NCBI GenBank assembly: GCA_050730675.1
Contig: JBOHNM010000020.1
Coordinates: 1-35,864, forward strand
DNA from: JBOHNM01 sp050730675
Lineage (GTDB): Bacteria; Planctomycetota; Phycisphaerae; Phycisphaerales; UBA1924
Direction of reading: 5' to 3'
DNA length: 35,864 nt
In this document: in pieces, positions 1 to 7,401 of the stretch
Position numbering within the stretch: the stretch's first letter is position 1
Layout of the letters: each line of letters starts with the position of its first letter
Made by a program: the position numbers and the translations under genes
Notes under the pieces: model-generated
The model's input: the letters and a program-made list of their open reading frames with translations, nothing else
Databases searched by the model: none
What the model was told of the DNA's origin: nothing

Positions 1-985
1 CGATCGCGTCGTTGATGTGCGTGCTGACGAACCGCCGCGCCTGCTTGAGCGCCGAGCGGATGCTCTTGGCCTCGCTGGAGCCGTGCGCGATCAGGTACGT
101 GCCGTTGACGCCCAGCAGCGGCGCCCCGCCGTGCTCGTGATAGTCGTTCTTGCGGAACATCTCCTCGAAGATCGGCTGCAGGCGGAGCATCAGGTCCGCA
201 TCGGCCATCGTCACTTCGTGGATGATCCCCTTGATCAGGCTGCTGGCCATGCCCTCGGCCATCTTGAGGAGCGTGTTGCCGACCAGGCCGTCGGTCACCA
301 CCACATCTGTCACGCCGCTGAACAAGTCGCGCCCCTCGACGAACCCGACGTAGTTCACGCCCGGTGTCGCCTTGAACAGCGCGTGCGTCTCGCGGATGAG
401 GTCGGTCCCCTTCTCCTCTTCCGAGCCGATGTTCATCAGTCCGATCCGCACATCGCTCTTGCGGTTCATGACCTTCGCCACCGTCTCGGCCATGAAGCCG
501 TACTGCCACAGGTGCGTCGGCCGCGGCTCAGGGTTCGCCCCCGCATCGCAGAGCACGACGGGCCCGTGGAATGTCGGGATCGTCACCGCGATGCCCGGGC
601 GGTGCACACCCGGCAGCCGGCGCATCTGCATCGTCGCCGCCGAGACGCACGCGCCGGTGTTGCCGGCCGAGATCACCGCGTCGCAGAGGGTCTTGGTGCT
701 CCGCTTGGAGCCCAGCAGAGCCGAGACGACGATCGACGAATCCTTCTTGGAGCGCACGGCGTCAACCGGCGACTCGTCCATGCCGATCACTTCCGAGGCG
801 TGCTCGATGACCAGGCGCGGGTCTTTTTCAAGCCCCTGCTCGTGCAGGTATTCCTTGATGACTTCGGTTGGGCCGACCATGACGAGCTGGTCATCCGGAC
901 CGAGGTCCTGGATCGCCTGCTGGCAACCTTTGAGGATGGCGTTGGGCGCATGATCGCCGCCCATGATGTCCACGCACAGCCGCAT
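1..985 (-). CDS. plsX: Phosphate acyltransferase PlsX (3' end outside window)
   Basis: PlsX converts acyl-ACP and phosphate to acyl-phosphate, the first step of the PlsX/PlsY route to phosphatidic acid, at the cytoplasmic face of the membrane. Reading the minus strand from 985 gives an open frame to the window edge (about 328 residues). It starts MRLCVDIMGGDHAPNAIL, the PlsX N-terminal signature, followed by ISAGNTGA, LCDAGANPEP, IGLMNIGSEEEKGT and TDGLVGNTLLKMAEG, all characteristic of the family. Full-length PlsX is about 330-350 aa, so only the last residues and stop are missing. It lies 37 nt downstream of rpmF, and rpmF-plsX is a widely conserved pair, which supports both calls. No defect is seen in the visible part. 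Confidence 0.96.
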   Translation of the reverse strand, partial: MRLCVDIMGGDHAPNAILKGCQQAIQDLGPDDQLVMVGPTEVIKEYLHEQGLEKDPRLVIEHASEVIGMDESPVDAVRSKKDSSIVVSALLGSKRSTKTLCDAVISAGNTGACVSAATMQMRRLPGVHRPGIAVTIPTFHGPVVLCDAGANPEPRPTHLWQYGFMAETVAKVMNRKSDVRIGLMNIGSEEEKGTDLIRETHALFKATPGVNYVGFVEGRDLFSGVTDVVVTDGLVGNTLLKMAEGMASSLIKGIIHEVTMADADLMLRLQPIFEEMFRKNDYHEHGGAPLLGVNGTYLIAHGSSEAKSIRSALKQARRFVSTHINDAI

Positions 986-1022
986 ATGGAACCCTGGTGA
1001 GTTGGTCGGTCAGCAGACTGGC

Positions 1023-1226
1023 TCAGGCGTTCTTGTCAACACCGATGCCGAGCTTCGGCACGCTGATGCGCAGGCCGGGACGGACGTACCCCGACTCCTT
1101 GCTCACGCGGTGGTGCTGCTTCGGCATGCCCGAGATCGGGCACAGGGCCGTCGTGATCGCCTCCAGGGCGTGGTGCGCACGCCGGCGGCGGGTCCGGCCG
1201 TAGGAAACTCTTTGCGGAGGGAGCAT
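1023..1226 (-). CDS. rpmF: 50S ribosomal protein L32
   Basis: This 67-residue basic protein begins MLPPQRVSYGRTRRRRAHHA. The Arg-rich start followed by RRAHHAL matches bacterial L32, a structural protein of the large ribosomal subunit. Its place directly upstream of plsX is the usual context. The start codon at 1226 is preceded by AAAGGA about 6 nt upstream. Many L32 proteins carry a four-Cys zinc ribbon; here only one Cys remains (ALCPISGMPK), so this looks like a zinc-independent form. The C-terminal GYVRPGLRI segment is intact. Confidence 0.93.
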   Translation of the reverse strand: MLPPQRVSYGRTRRRRAHHALEAITTALCPISGMPKQHHRVSKESGYVRPGLRISVPKLGIGVDKNA

Positions 1227-1426
1227 GGCAGTCCTTTCAAGGCAATCGGCCGCACCGCAAAGCTGCGGGTCGGGAGGGAAGGTTAGAAGGGTCGGAGCCC
1301 ATCGTCAACGCCCGGCCAAACATCGTCCGGGTGCTGTTCGCCACGCCGCCCGACATTGTTCGTCCTGTCGTCTTGTGCCCGTCCACTTCACCCTTCACAC
1401 ACTCCCGCCTAAACTCCCTTCCTACC

Positions 1427-1499
<73 letters not shown>

Positions 1500-1741
1500 T
1501 TCGTCCGGGTTTCCGCCGCTCTTTGCGGCACGAGGGTTTTGTCATGTCGGTTCAACAAACGACCAACCTGACATCCCCCCGAATGCCTCGCGGCTGACCG
1601 TCGGCCCCTCCCTCGGGCTTTACCACCGCGCGGTTCGCCACTCCTCCGCTCCCCCACTCGTTTCAGAACGTTCGTTGTTCTCGCGCTCGCCGTGCGCCGC
1701 TCCTGCGTCGCGCCGGGGCGCTCGTTCCAGGCAGGTGTCCC

Positions 1742-2044
1742 ATGCTCATCATCGTCCCGCCCTTCGACGGCCAGCAGCGCCCCATCCCGGCACGGATCCG
1801 GGCCGCGATGGAATTCCTCACCTACTGCAACCACCTCGTCGCGCCCTGCGATGCAGAGATCAAGGGCCGCTCCCTTACCAAGCGCGAGCAGGCCGCCTAC
1901 GACGCCGCCACCGAGGCGGTGCGGCTGTACCTCACCGGCGAACTCGACTTCGGGGATACGTCCGTGACCGTGCCGGTCGCCCCCCACGCCGAGGCCGACA
2001 CGCCGGCCGCCGGCGACATCGCGCCCCCACCCGGCGCCGACTGA
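1742..2044 (+). CDS. Conserved-looking small hypothetical protein
   Basis: A 100-aa protein I do not recognise. It begins MLIIVPPFDGQQRPIPARIR, continues with an amphipathic helical middle (RAAMEFLTYCNHLVAP... REQAAYDAATEAVRLYLTGELDFG) and ends in a Pro/Ala-rich tail. No signal peptide or membrane segment is visible. An AGGCAGG stretch lies about 8-13 nt before the ATG, and GC-rich third positions fit real coding. It lies 56 nt upstream of the agmatinase-family gene on the same strand and may be co-transcribed. A longer antisense frame covers the same region but lacks any recognisable protein features. Confidence 0.7.
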   Translation: MLIIVPPFDGQQRPIPARIRAAMEFLTYCNHLVAPCDAEIKGRSLTKREQAAYDAATEAVRLYLTGELDFGDTSVTVPVAPHAEADTPAAGDIAPPPGAD

Positions 2045-2100
2045 ACCAGGGGCCGAAGGCTCCCGCCCGCGCTCGGCGCCGTTCCGCCTACGGTCCGCCC

Positions 2101-3210
2101 ATGCCCAAGTCACCCTCCGTCGCTACGCCCGCCTTCGACCCAAACGCCGCGGCCGCACCCGGCTCGGGCGTCTTTGGCCTTCCGTTCACGCGCGAGCAGG
2201 CGAAGGTCATCCTCATCCCCGTGCCCTTCGACGCCACCACCAGCTACGGCGGCGGCACCAGCGCAGGGCCGGAAGCCCTGCGCGAGGCCTCCGCCCAAGT
2301 GGACCTCCTCGATCACCAGTTCGGCAACATCTATACCCGCGGCATCCACATACTCGCACATCCCGGCAAGATCAAGAAGCTCTCAAAGAGAGCCCGCAAG
2401 CTCGCCGAGCCGATCATCGCCGCCGGCGGCGCGACCGACGACGACGGCAAGATCCTCTCGAAGGTGGACGCCGCCAGTGAGGAGATGAACGACTGGGTCG
2501 AGAAGCAGGTCGCCCAGGTGCTCACCGAGGGCAAGGCCCCCGGCCTGGTCGGCGGCGACCACTCGACGCCTTACGGTGCGATCAAGGCGTGCGCGGAGCA
2601 TGTTGCCAAGATGGGCGGCAAGAGCACGAAGGGAAAGGGCAAGGCGAAGAGCGGCGCGGCGGCGAATGGCACGGGCGGGGGCCTGGGCATCCTCCACATC
2701 GATGCCCACATGGACCTGCGCGAGGCCTTCGAGGGGTTCAAATTCTCGCACGCGTCGATCATGTACAACGTGCTGAAGGACATCCCGCAAGTGTCAAAGC
2801 TCGTGCAGGTCGGCATCCGCGACTACTGCGAGGCCGAGCGCGACCTGGCCAACGCTTCCAAGGATCGCGTCAGCGTCCACTACGACCTCGACATGGCCGA
2901 GGCGATGATGGAAGGAAAAACCTGGCCGCAGCTCGCCAAGGCCATCGTCGCCGAACTCCCCGACCACGTCTATGTGTCGTTCGATATCGACGGCCTCGAG
3001 CCCTCGCTTTGCCACCACACCGGCACCCCCGTCCCCGGCGGCCTCACCTTCGCCCAGGCCGCGGTCCTCCTCAAGGCCCTGGCCGACTCGGGCAAGCACG
3101 TGGTCGGCTTCGACCTCGTCGAAGTCTGCCCCGGCCCGAATCCCGACGAGCCGCAGTGGGACGCGAACGTGGGGGCACGGGTGCTGTACAAGTTGTGTGG
3201 GCTGGTGTAG
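2101..3210 (+). CDS. speB: Agmatinase/arginase (ureohydrolase) family protein
   Basis: A 369-aa binuclear-manganese ureohydrolase, which hydrolyses a guanidino compound to urea and an amine. All six metal ligands are present: H154 in GGDHS, D201/H203/D205 in DAHMD, and D295/D297 in SFDIDGLEPS. The usual family motif is SFDxDxxDP; here Glu replaces the third Asp of that block. The C-terminal WDANVGARVLYKLCG is typical of the agmatinase-family branch. A Lys/Gly/Ala-rich insert at about residues 171-194 is unusual and probably a surface loop. The ATG at 2101 is chosen because family similarity begins shortly after it and upstream sequence in frame is not protein-like; there is no clear Shine-Dalgarno. 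Substrate (agmatine, arginine or another guanidine) cannot be fixed from sequence, so the symbol is tentative. A decayed copy of its last codons lies at 4831-4883. Confidence 0.88.
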   Translation: MPKSPSVATPAFDPNAAAAPGSGVFGLPFTREQAKVILIPVPFDATTSYGGGTSAGPEALREASAQVDLLDHQFGNIYTRGIHILAHPGKIKKLSKRARKLAEPIIAAGGATDDDGKILSKVDAASEEMNDWVEKQVAQVLTEGKAPGLVGGDHSTPYGAIKACAEHVAKMGGKSTKGKGKAKSGAAANGTGGGLGILHIDAHMDLREAFEGFKFSHASIMYNVLKDIPQVSKLVQVGIRDYCEAERDLANASKDRVSVHYDLDMAEAMMEGKTWPQLAKAIVAELPDHVYVSFDIDGLEPSLCHHTGTPVPGGLTFAQAAVLLKALADSGKHVVGFDLVEVCPGPNPDEPQWDANVGARVLYKLCGLV

Positions 3211-3222
3211 GCGGGATTCTCC

Positions 3223-3255
3223 TTGCCAATTCCGGCAAAATCAGTTACTTTGCCG
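3223..3255 (+). promoter_or_regulatory. Overlapping inverted repeats before a secreted-protein gene
   Basis: Two alternative hairpins share one arm: TTGCC (3223-3227) with GGCAA (3234-3238), or CGGCAAA (3233-3239) with TTTGCCG (3249-3255). The second ends two bases before the GAGGGAG ribosome-binding site of the gene at 3273. It could be the agmatinase terminator, an operator or an RNA element; the sequence alone does not decide. Confidence 0.35.
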
Positions 3256-3272
3256 CGAGGGAGTTCCTCGCC

Positions 3273-4793
3273 ATGAAGTGTGTCGCCATACTTGTCGCCG
3301 CCTCGCTCGCGGGCCCGGCCCTCGGCCAGACGACGCGCGTCTGGGGCGGGTCGACGGGGATCTGGAGCAACGGCCCGAGCTGGGTCGGCGGCACGATCCC
3401 CAGCGATCCTTCCCAGAGCGCCCAGCTCGGCGGCCTCGGCGTGTACTCCGTCAACTGCGACATCGGCGCATCCATCGGTGCGCTGTACGTGGACAATCCC
3501 AACGCCACGCTCCTGCTCAACAGCAACAACACATTCGTGGTGTCGCACGCCCCGACCTGCCGCCTGAGCGGCACCATCCAGCTCATCGGGGGCACGGCGA
3601 ACCCGCCGTACCTCCGCTTCGATCAGAACACCACCCTCACGCGCACGGTGGACGGCCCGAGCCTGATCACCATGGGCTACCCCGGCAACACCTTGATGGC
3701 CGCCGTCGGCACGGGTCCCGGTGCCACGCTGACGATCGGCGCTCCGTTCACCATCCGCGGCCACGGAAGGGTTTTCGGCTCGGTCGTCAACGCGGGCGTG
3801 CTCAGCGGCACCAGCGGCCCCTTGGTTCTCGACGCCCTGACGTACGTGACCAGCGGCAACGGGGTCATCGATACCGGCAGCGGCTACGTCACCCTCAGCG
3901 GGGGGAGCTACACGAATCCGAGGCTCACCTCATCCTCGTCGACCTTCATCGAACTGCGCGACAACGTGCTCCTGATCAACCCGGACATCACCGGCCACAT
4001 GTTCATCGCCGCCAACTCCACCGCGCAGTTCGCCGGGAGCACGATCACGCTCCACAACGGTGACTACGGCGGTTATGACCCGAGCAGCTCCGTGTTCAAT
4101 TCCAGCGTGACCATCACGGGCACGGGGCGGTTCGGGGGGTCCTCCACCCACAACCTGACGGTGGCCGGCGGCCGCACCCTGACGCTCGGCCCGAACATCC
4201 AATTGGACATCCCGCAGGGAACGATCACCGGCAACATCCAGCCGCAGGGCCGGTTCTCTTCGCGGTCCGCGATGGTGGCCGGGACCGTCTCCATGTCCTC
4301 CACCACCGCCACCTGGCTGCTGATCGACACGCCCCCCGCCGTCAACGCGCAGTCCGGTCCCCGCATCACGGGCACCGCGGTCTGGAACCTCGACGGAACG
4401 CTCCACATCGTCACGGGGAGCCCAGGCATCACCACCGACATCGGCTCGGAGTGGGCGATCATCACCGGCTCGCAGATCAACGGCCAGTTCAGCGCGGTGT
4501 TTTTGCCGCCGCAGGTGATCTCGCCGATCAGCAAGTGGAACGTCCGCTACGAACCCACCCGCGTGCTGATCACGATCGACTGCCTCGCCGACGTCACGAA
4601 TCTGGGCGGCCGCGGCCGCCCCGACGGCGCGGTGACGATCGACGACCTCATCGCCTACCTCGACGCCTTCTTCACCAACAAGTACGGAATCGCCGACGTG
4701 ACCGGCTTTGGCGGCAGCGGCGGCCCCGACAACCAGCTCACCTCCGACGACCTCGTCAAGTTCCTGCAGGTGTTCTTCGCCAACTGCACGTGA
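3273..4793 (+). CDS. Secreted protein with GC-type dockerin-like tail
   Basis: A 506-aa exported protein. Residues 1-20 (MKCVAILVAASLAGPALGQ) are a signal peptide with an ALGQ cleavage site. The body is rich in Gly, Thr, Ser, Asn and Val with repeating short beta-type segments (residues about 20-430), like the beta-helix/autotransporter-like cell-surface proteins of planctomycetes. The last ~65 residues hold two copies of a GG-x3-PD-x-x-x-T-x-DDL-x-x-(Y/F)L-x-x-FF motif and end in Cys-Thr. The same tail occurs on the proteins encoded at 22221 and 24631, and is known as the GC-type dockerin domain in Phycisphaerales; it probably anchors or sorts the protein at the cell surface. A GAGGGAG ribosome-binding site lies 9 nt before the ATG. 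Function unknown. Confidence 0.85.
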   Translation: MKCVAILVAASLAGPALGQTTRVWGGSTGIWSNGPSWVGGTIPSDPSQSAQLGGLGVYSVNCDIGASIGALYVDNPNATLLLNSNNTFVVSHAPTCRLSGTIQLIGGTANPPYLRFDQNTTLTRTVDGPSLITMGYPGNTLMAAVGTGPGATLTIGAPFTIRGHGRVFGSVVNAGVLSGTSGPLVLDALTYVTSGNGVIDTGSGYVTLSGGSYTNPRLTSSSSTFIELRDNVLLINPDITGHMFIAANSTAQFAGSTITLHNGDYGGYDPSSSVFNSSVTITGTGRFGGSSTHNLTVAGGRTLTLGPNIQLDIPQGTITGNIQPQGRFSSRSAMVAGTVSMSSTTATWLLIDTPPAVNAQSGPRITGTAVWNLDGTLHIVTGSPGITTDIGSEWAIITGSQINGQFSAVFLPPQVISPISKWNVRYEPTRVLITIDCLADVTNLGGRGRPDGAVTIDDLIAYLDAFFTNKYGIADVTGFGGSGGPDNQLTSDDLVKFLQVFFANCT

Positions 4794-4830
4794 GGGGGGC
4801 GGAACAAAGGCGAACTCGAAGGGCTCGAAG

Positions 4831-4883
4831 GGGACGCAAACGTGGGGGCACGGGCAGTGCACAAGCTCTCCGGGCTGGTGTGA
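4831..4883 (+). pseudogene. Decayed duplicate of the agmatinase-family 3' end
   Basis: These 53 nt align without gaps to 3158-3210, the last codons of the agmatinase-family gene, with 42 identical positions by eye. In the matching frame it reads DANVGARAVHKLSGLV then a stop, against DANVGARVLYKLCGLV in the intact gene. No convincing match continues upstream. It is a leftover of a duplicated or paralogous gene, separated from the intact copy by the dockerin-tailed gene at 3273. Confidence 0.8.
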
Positions 4884-4888
4884 GGCCG

Positions 4889-4920
4889 TTTCACCACAGA
4901 GGGCACAGAGAACACAAGAG
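4889..4920. repeat. Intergenic CACAGAG-type simple repeat
   Basis: An A/C/G-biased run (ACCACAGAGGGCACAGAG followed by AACACAAGAG) with a 9-nt sub-period. It resembles the low-complexity 'accacagag...cacagag' elements scattered between genes in many environmental bacteria. No second copy is present in this window, so the dispersed nature is from general knowledge only. Confidence 0.35.
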
Positions 4921-4988
4921 GGATGGCAGGGTGCCCCGCTACAATGGGCTCTGCATGTCGGCATGTCGCTCAAACAGGTCGGATTTTT

Positions 4989-5120
4989 ATGCCGCGAATC
5001 TTATTTTGGAATGTAAGCAGGCACAATAATAACGCGGCGGCCGTTGCGCAGCTGGTAGCCGAGACGGGAGCCGACATCGTTGGCCCGCCCCACGTCCGCC
5101 TTCTGCATCGGGTGCCCTGA
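4989..5120 (+). pseudogene. Truncated endonuclease/exonuclease/phosphatase family start
   Basis: The frame opens MPRILFWNVSRHNNNAAAVA and continues QLVAETGADIV. This resembles the first strand and helix of the endonuclease/exonuclease/phosphatase (EEP, DNase I-like) fold, where a hydrophobic strand ending in W/F-N is followed by a helix and then A-D-I-(V/L)-x-L-x-E. Right after ADIV the similarity stops and the frame ends within 13 codons (GPPHVRLLHRVP). A full EEP protein is about 250-300 aa, so this is a 5' fragment cut by a deletion or rearrangement at about 5080. Base composition is less GC-rich than its neighbours. Assignment rests on about 30 residues, so it is tentative. Confidence 0.5.
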
Positions 5121-5256
5121 CGCGCGGCGGGTCGGGCGAGCGTGGATGAGCTGCCGGATCGTTGTGGAAGATCAAGCATGGTGAAGTCTTGGTATCGCGC
5201 GGTCCGCTTCTGTAGATCGGACGCACGCGCTCCGCATCACCCCCCAACGCTCAAAG

Positions 5257-5306
5257 CGGCGTAGGGGCGGGGCACCCGGCTAAGAGCTGCGTAGGGGAGG
5301 CACCCG
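5257..5306. repeat. Short imperfect direct repeat
   Basis: Two adjacent copies share the core GCGTAGGGG followed by GGCACCCG: copy one at about 5257-5279 and copy two at about 5287-5306. Copy one has three extra bases in the middle. They lie in the otherwise featureless 5121-5341 stretch between the truncated EEP fragment and the next gene. Possible rearrangement debris; no function is evident. Confidence 0.45.
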
Positions 5307-5341
5307 ACACCCTGCTAACCGCCCGCGCGCAGAACAGCATA

Positions 5342-5833
5342 GTGTTCGATGTGACGAAAACACCGCCCAACAAATCAAGTCGTGGCGCGTGGGCGACTGC
5401 CGTCGGTGGTGCTACGGGCACTTTTACTCAGCTTACAAAATTCAAAGGCGGGTTTGTCGGCCGGATGTTCGGGCTTTCCGCGGTCGCCGTTATCTGCGTT
5501 CTCGGGATCTTCGCCGCCGCTGCATATTGGAAGGTTGAGATTGCGCTTGCAATCGCGGGACTTGCGTCGGTGCTACTAATCGCACTGCTATTTGGCGCGG
5601 CGATGTTTGTGTTTGCATGGCGGAACCCAGAGCTGGCAACGTTGGAGGGGAAGGAAGTCCTTCAGTACCAGCGGTTGCAGATCGCCACAAAATTCGGTGT
5701 CACCGACGATGGGGCGCCGCCCACTACCGATCCATCGGTCCCCCTGCCAGATCGAACGACAATCGAAGGGGCGATAGTACCTGACGAGCCTCCACCGCCA
5801 CGGGCGCTGCCTGGGGGTGCTTCAAATGGCTAG
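5342..5833 (+). CDS. Two-TM membrane protein, unknown function
   Basis: A 163-aa protein with a short polar N-terminus and two adjacent hydrophobic segments (about residues 43-62 and 66-92). A soluble C-terminal part follows, ending in an Asp/Pro-rich tail (TTDPSVPLPDRTTIEG... PDEPPPPRALPGG). I do not recognise the family. The start is GTG at 5342, with another GTG at 5351 possible; no good ribosome-binding site is visible. Its stop overlaps the start of the next gene by 8 nt, so the two are translationally coupled. Third-position GC is visibly lower than in flanking genes, suggesting transfer. Together with the truncated EEP fragment upstream and the Cas2-like gene downstream it may be the remnant of a mobile module. 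Confidence 0.75.
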   Translation: MFDVTKTPPNKSSRGAWATAVGGATGTFTQLTKFKGGFVGRMFGLSAVAVICVLGIFAAAAYWKVEIALAIAGLASVLLIALLFGAAMFVFAWRNPELATLEGKEVLQYQRLQIATKFGVTDDGAPPTTDPSVPLPDRTTIEGAIVPDEPPPPRALPGGASNG

Positions 5834-6107
5834 CCTATATCACATTTTCATCAATGCTCCAGGACTGGACTCGGCTGATCCGGATTTGGAGAAGAAGCTC
5901 AATCTTGCCACGGACTGGTTGCGCCTTGGCGATAACTGCTGGCTGGTATATACGACCGGCGACGCCGCGAAGTGGTATGCGCGACTTGGCGACCTCGTAA
6001 AGGGTTACAAGGGACATCTGTTCATCATCAAAGTCGATCCATCCGACCGTCAAGGCTGGCTGCCTAAGGCAAGCTGGAAATGGCTGAAGGACAAGCAGTA
6101 CGACTAG
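5826..6107 (+). CDS. Small Cas2/SinR-like ferredoxin-fold protein
   Basis: A 93-aa protein beginning MASLYHIFINAPGLDSADPD. The layout, a first strand (YHIFINA), a helix (DLEKKLNLATDWLRL), a strand with DNCWLVYTTGDAAK, a helix (WYARLGDLVKG), a strand GHLFIIKVDP and a final GWLPKASWKWLK, matches the pattern of small SinR-family/Cas2-like proteins with a beta-alpha-beta-beta-alpha-beta fold. This is inference from pattern, not a search. The ATG at 5826 is preferred over an in-frame GTG at 5817 because GGGGGTG sits 7-13 nt before it. ATG overlaps the previous stop (ATGGCTAG), indicating coupled translation. There is no CRISPR array or other cas gene nearby, so a role in spacer acquisition is unlikely; RNA binding or cleavage, or toxin-antitoxin/defence use, are alternatives. 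Confidence 0.7.
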   Translation: MASLYHIFINAPGLDSADPDLEKKLNLATDWLRLGDNCWLVYTTGDAAKWYARLGDLVKGYKGHLFIIKVDPSDRQGWLPKASWKWLKDKQYD

Positions 6108-6121
6108 CGGAAAAGCCACAC

Positions 6122-6330
6122 CACATCGATGAGGAGCTTCGCGGCATCCACGCTGCGTTCCTCCACGTCCATGCGACGCCCCTCCACATCCATGCCAAGC
6201 CGCGCCACGTCCATGCGCAGCTCCTCCACGTCCATGCTGCGCCGCGTCGAATCCATGTGGCGCTCCCCCCGCATCCATGCGAAACTCCTGCGCATCCATG
6301 CGAAACTTTGCCACATCCACGTGGCGCGGC
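6122..6330. repeat. 21-bp tandem repeat array, about 10 units
   Basis: A core (A/G)TCCA(T/C)G recurs at 6125, 6146, 6167, 6188, 6209, 6230 and 6251, exactly 21 bp apart. It then jumps 22 bp to 6273 and continues at 6294 and 6315. Because 21 is a multiple of three, every frame encodes heptads; on the minus strand the middle reads as MDVEELR, MDVARLG, MDVEGRR, MDVEERS. The single extra base in a run of Cs at about 6264-6270 shifts the heptad phase. No start signal or recognisable protein surrounds it, so I call it a tandem repeat, perhaps a decayed coiled-coil gene. The rest of 6108-6527 shows nothing else I can support. Confidence 0.85.
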
Positions 6331-6527
6331 CGCGCCGCAGGCCCGCCAAGAGCTCCAAAGGGGCGATAAGGCGGCCCATCGGCGTGCTTTGCCCGTGAAG
6401 CCGTGCCGCCCGGGCAAGCCCTGACGTTTATGCGCGACCGAACCAACGCGTCCACAGATTCATCGCTTGCCCACGGGTGAAGAAAACCACAAGACCGGGC
6501 GATGCACCGCCCCTCGAACATGGGCGG

Positions 6528-6683
6528 TCAGATTCGTCCACCGGGCGGCGTGTGCCGCGCCGGTCCGCCGTTCCGCCAAGCGTCCCCGTACAGCCGCTCT
6601 CGCTTCCAGACGAAGTACCACGCGACGAGATAGTTCATCGCCGCGGCGACCAGCAGCAGGATGATCCAACGCCACAGCTTCAC
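6528..6683 (-). CDS. Very small single-TM protein
   Basis: A 51-aa reading frame beginning at GTG (6683): VKLWRWIILLLVAAAMNYLV followed by AWYFVWKRERLYGD and a Gly/Pro/Arg tail. The first ~25 residues are one membrane segment with aromatic borders and a positively charged exit. Such tiny proteins starting K-L-W-R-W-hydrophobic are common as unnamed proteins in planctomycetes (general knowledge, not checked). An upstream in-frame ATG would add an unlikely Pro/Ala/Arg-rich leader. No strong ribosome-binding site is seen. It is divergent from the broken gene at 6862. Confidence 0.5.
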   Translation of the reverse strand: MKLWRWIILLLVAAAMNYLVAWYFVWKRERLYGDAWRNGGPARHTPPGGRI

Positions 6684-6861
6684 GCACAGAGGATACCGGC
6701 ATCCTGCCACGGCTACGGACCGCTTCTCCATTGCCTCCATGCGTGCGGGCGTGGGGGGCGCTGCGCCCGCGGCCATCCTGTGCCCCCATGCCCTCACGCC
6801 ATCCCATCATGCCTTGACGGCTCTTCACCCGGATCCGATTACACTCCCATCTCATGGCTCT

Positions 6862-7401
6862 GTGGCCGTTCAACCGCGTCGTCCACGCCTGCGCCGACTG
6901 GGCAAGTGGCTCGGGCTTGTGGCGGTGCTCTTCATCGTCGCGGCGGATGTGTGGAGTGTGTGGTGGGGCGTGGCAGCTCACCTCTTCGTACCGGAGAACC
7001 CGCCCGGGTCAGTGGGCCGCTTCTTCGTCGGCGCTGCCGGATTGGATTTCGGACAATTGTGGGCCTGGAGCTTGGACACGTCGGGCCAATGGACCGTCGA
7101 CTTTCAGGCACCTGCCCGGCATGATCCCGGGCACGGCTGGAAAGTCGGATGGGAGCAGCCCGCCTGGAGAGGCGGGGGATACAGCCCTGGAACCGTGTTC
7201 ATCCCCCTCTGGCTCCCCGCCCTCCTCGCCGCCCTCCCCACCGCCTGGCTCTGATGGCGTGACCGCCCCGCCCGCCGCCGCGCACTTGCGGGGCTCTGCC
7301 GCAAGTGCGGGTACGACCGGACCGGGCTGGACAACAAGCCGTGCCCGGAGTGCGGGACTGAAAGCCTGCGCTCCGTGCCATTGGGTGACAGTCCGCGGTA
7401 A
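6862..7401 (+). pseudogene. Planctomycete membrane/zinc-ribbon protein split by in-frame TGA
   Basis: The frame from GTG 6862 encodes a basic start (VAVQPRRPRLRRLGKWLGLV), an N-terminal TM segment, a soluble middle with many Trp, and a second TM segment (PLWLPALLAALPTAWL). It then meets TGA at 7252-7254. Without changing frame it continues WRDRPARRR... LCRKCGYDRTGLDNKPCPECG to TAA at 7399. The C-KCGYD-TGL...CPECG zinc ribbon after a membrane segment is a hallmark of an uncharacterised planctomycete family, so the stop interrupts one gene. TGG to TGA (Trp to stop) is the simplest explanation; a sequencing error is possible. The start is uncertain: an ATG at 6854 lies in a different frame. Confidence 0.72.

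Noticed and set aside
17..1000. Plus-strand frame of 327 codons
   Set aside because: It is the antisense shadow of plsX; His/Arg/Val-rich composition and no protein landmarks.
4923..4988. Upstream extension of the EEP fragment from 4923
   Set aside because: The added residues (MAGCPATMGSACRHVAQTGR) are not family-like; the fold similarity begins at the ATG at 4989.
5014..5032. TGTAAGCAGGCACA as an operator
   Set aside because: The right half does not match, and the bases fall inside the truncated EEP coding fragment.
6122..6330. Tandem repeats as a CRISPR array
   Set aside because: Units are contiguous 21-mers without unique spacers, and there is no cas operon. The small Cas2-like protein nearby is not accompanied by cas1.
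7252..7254. TGA as a selenocysteine codon
   Set aside because: No selenoprotein family or SECIS-like structure fits, and the expected residue in this family position is more likely Trp.
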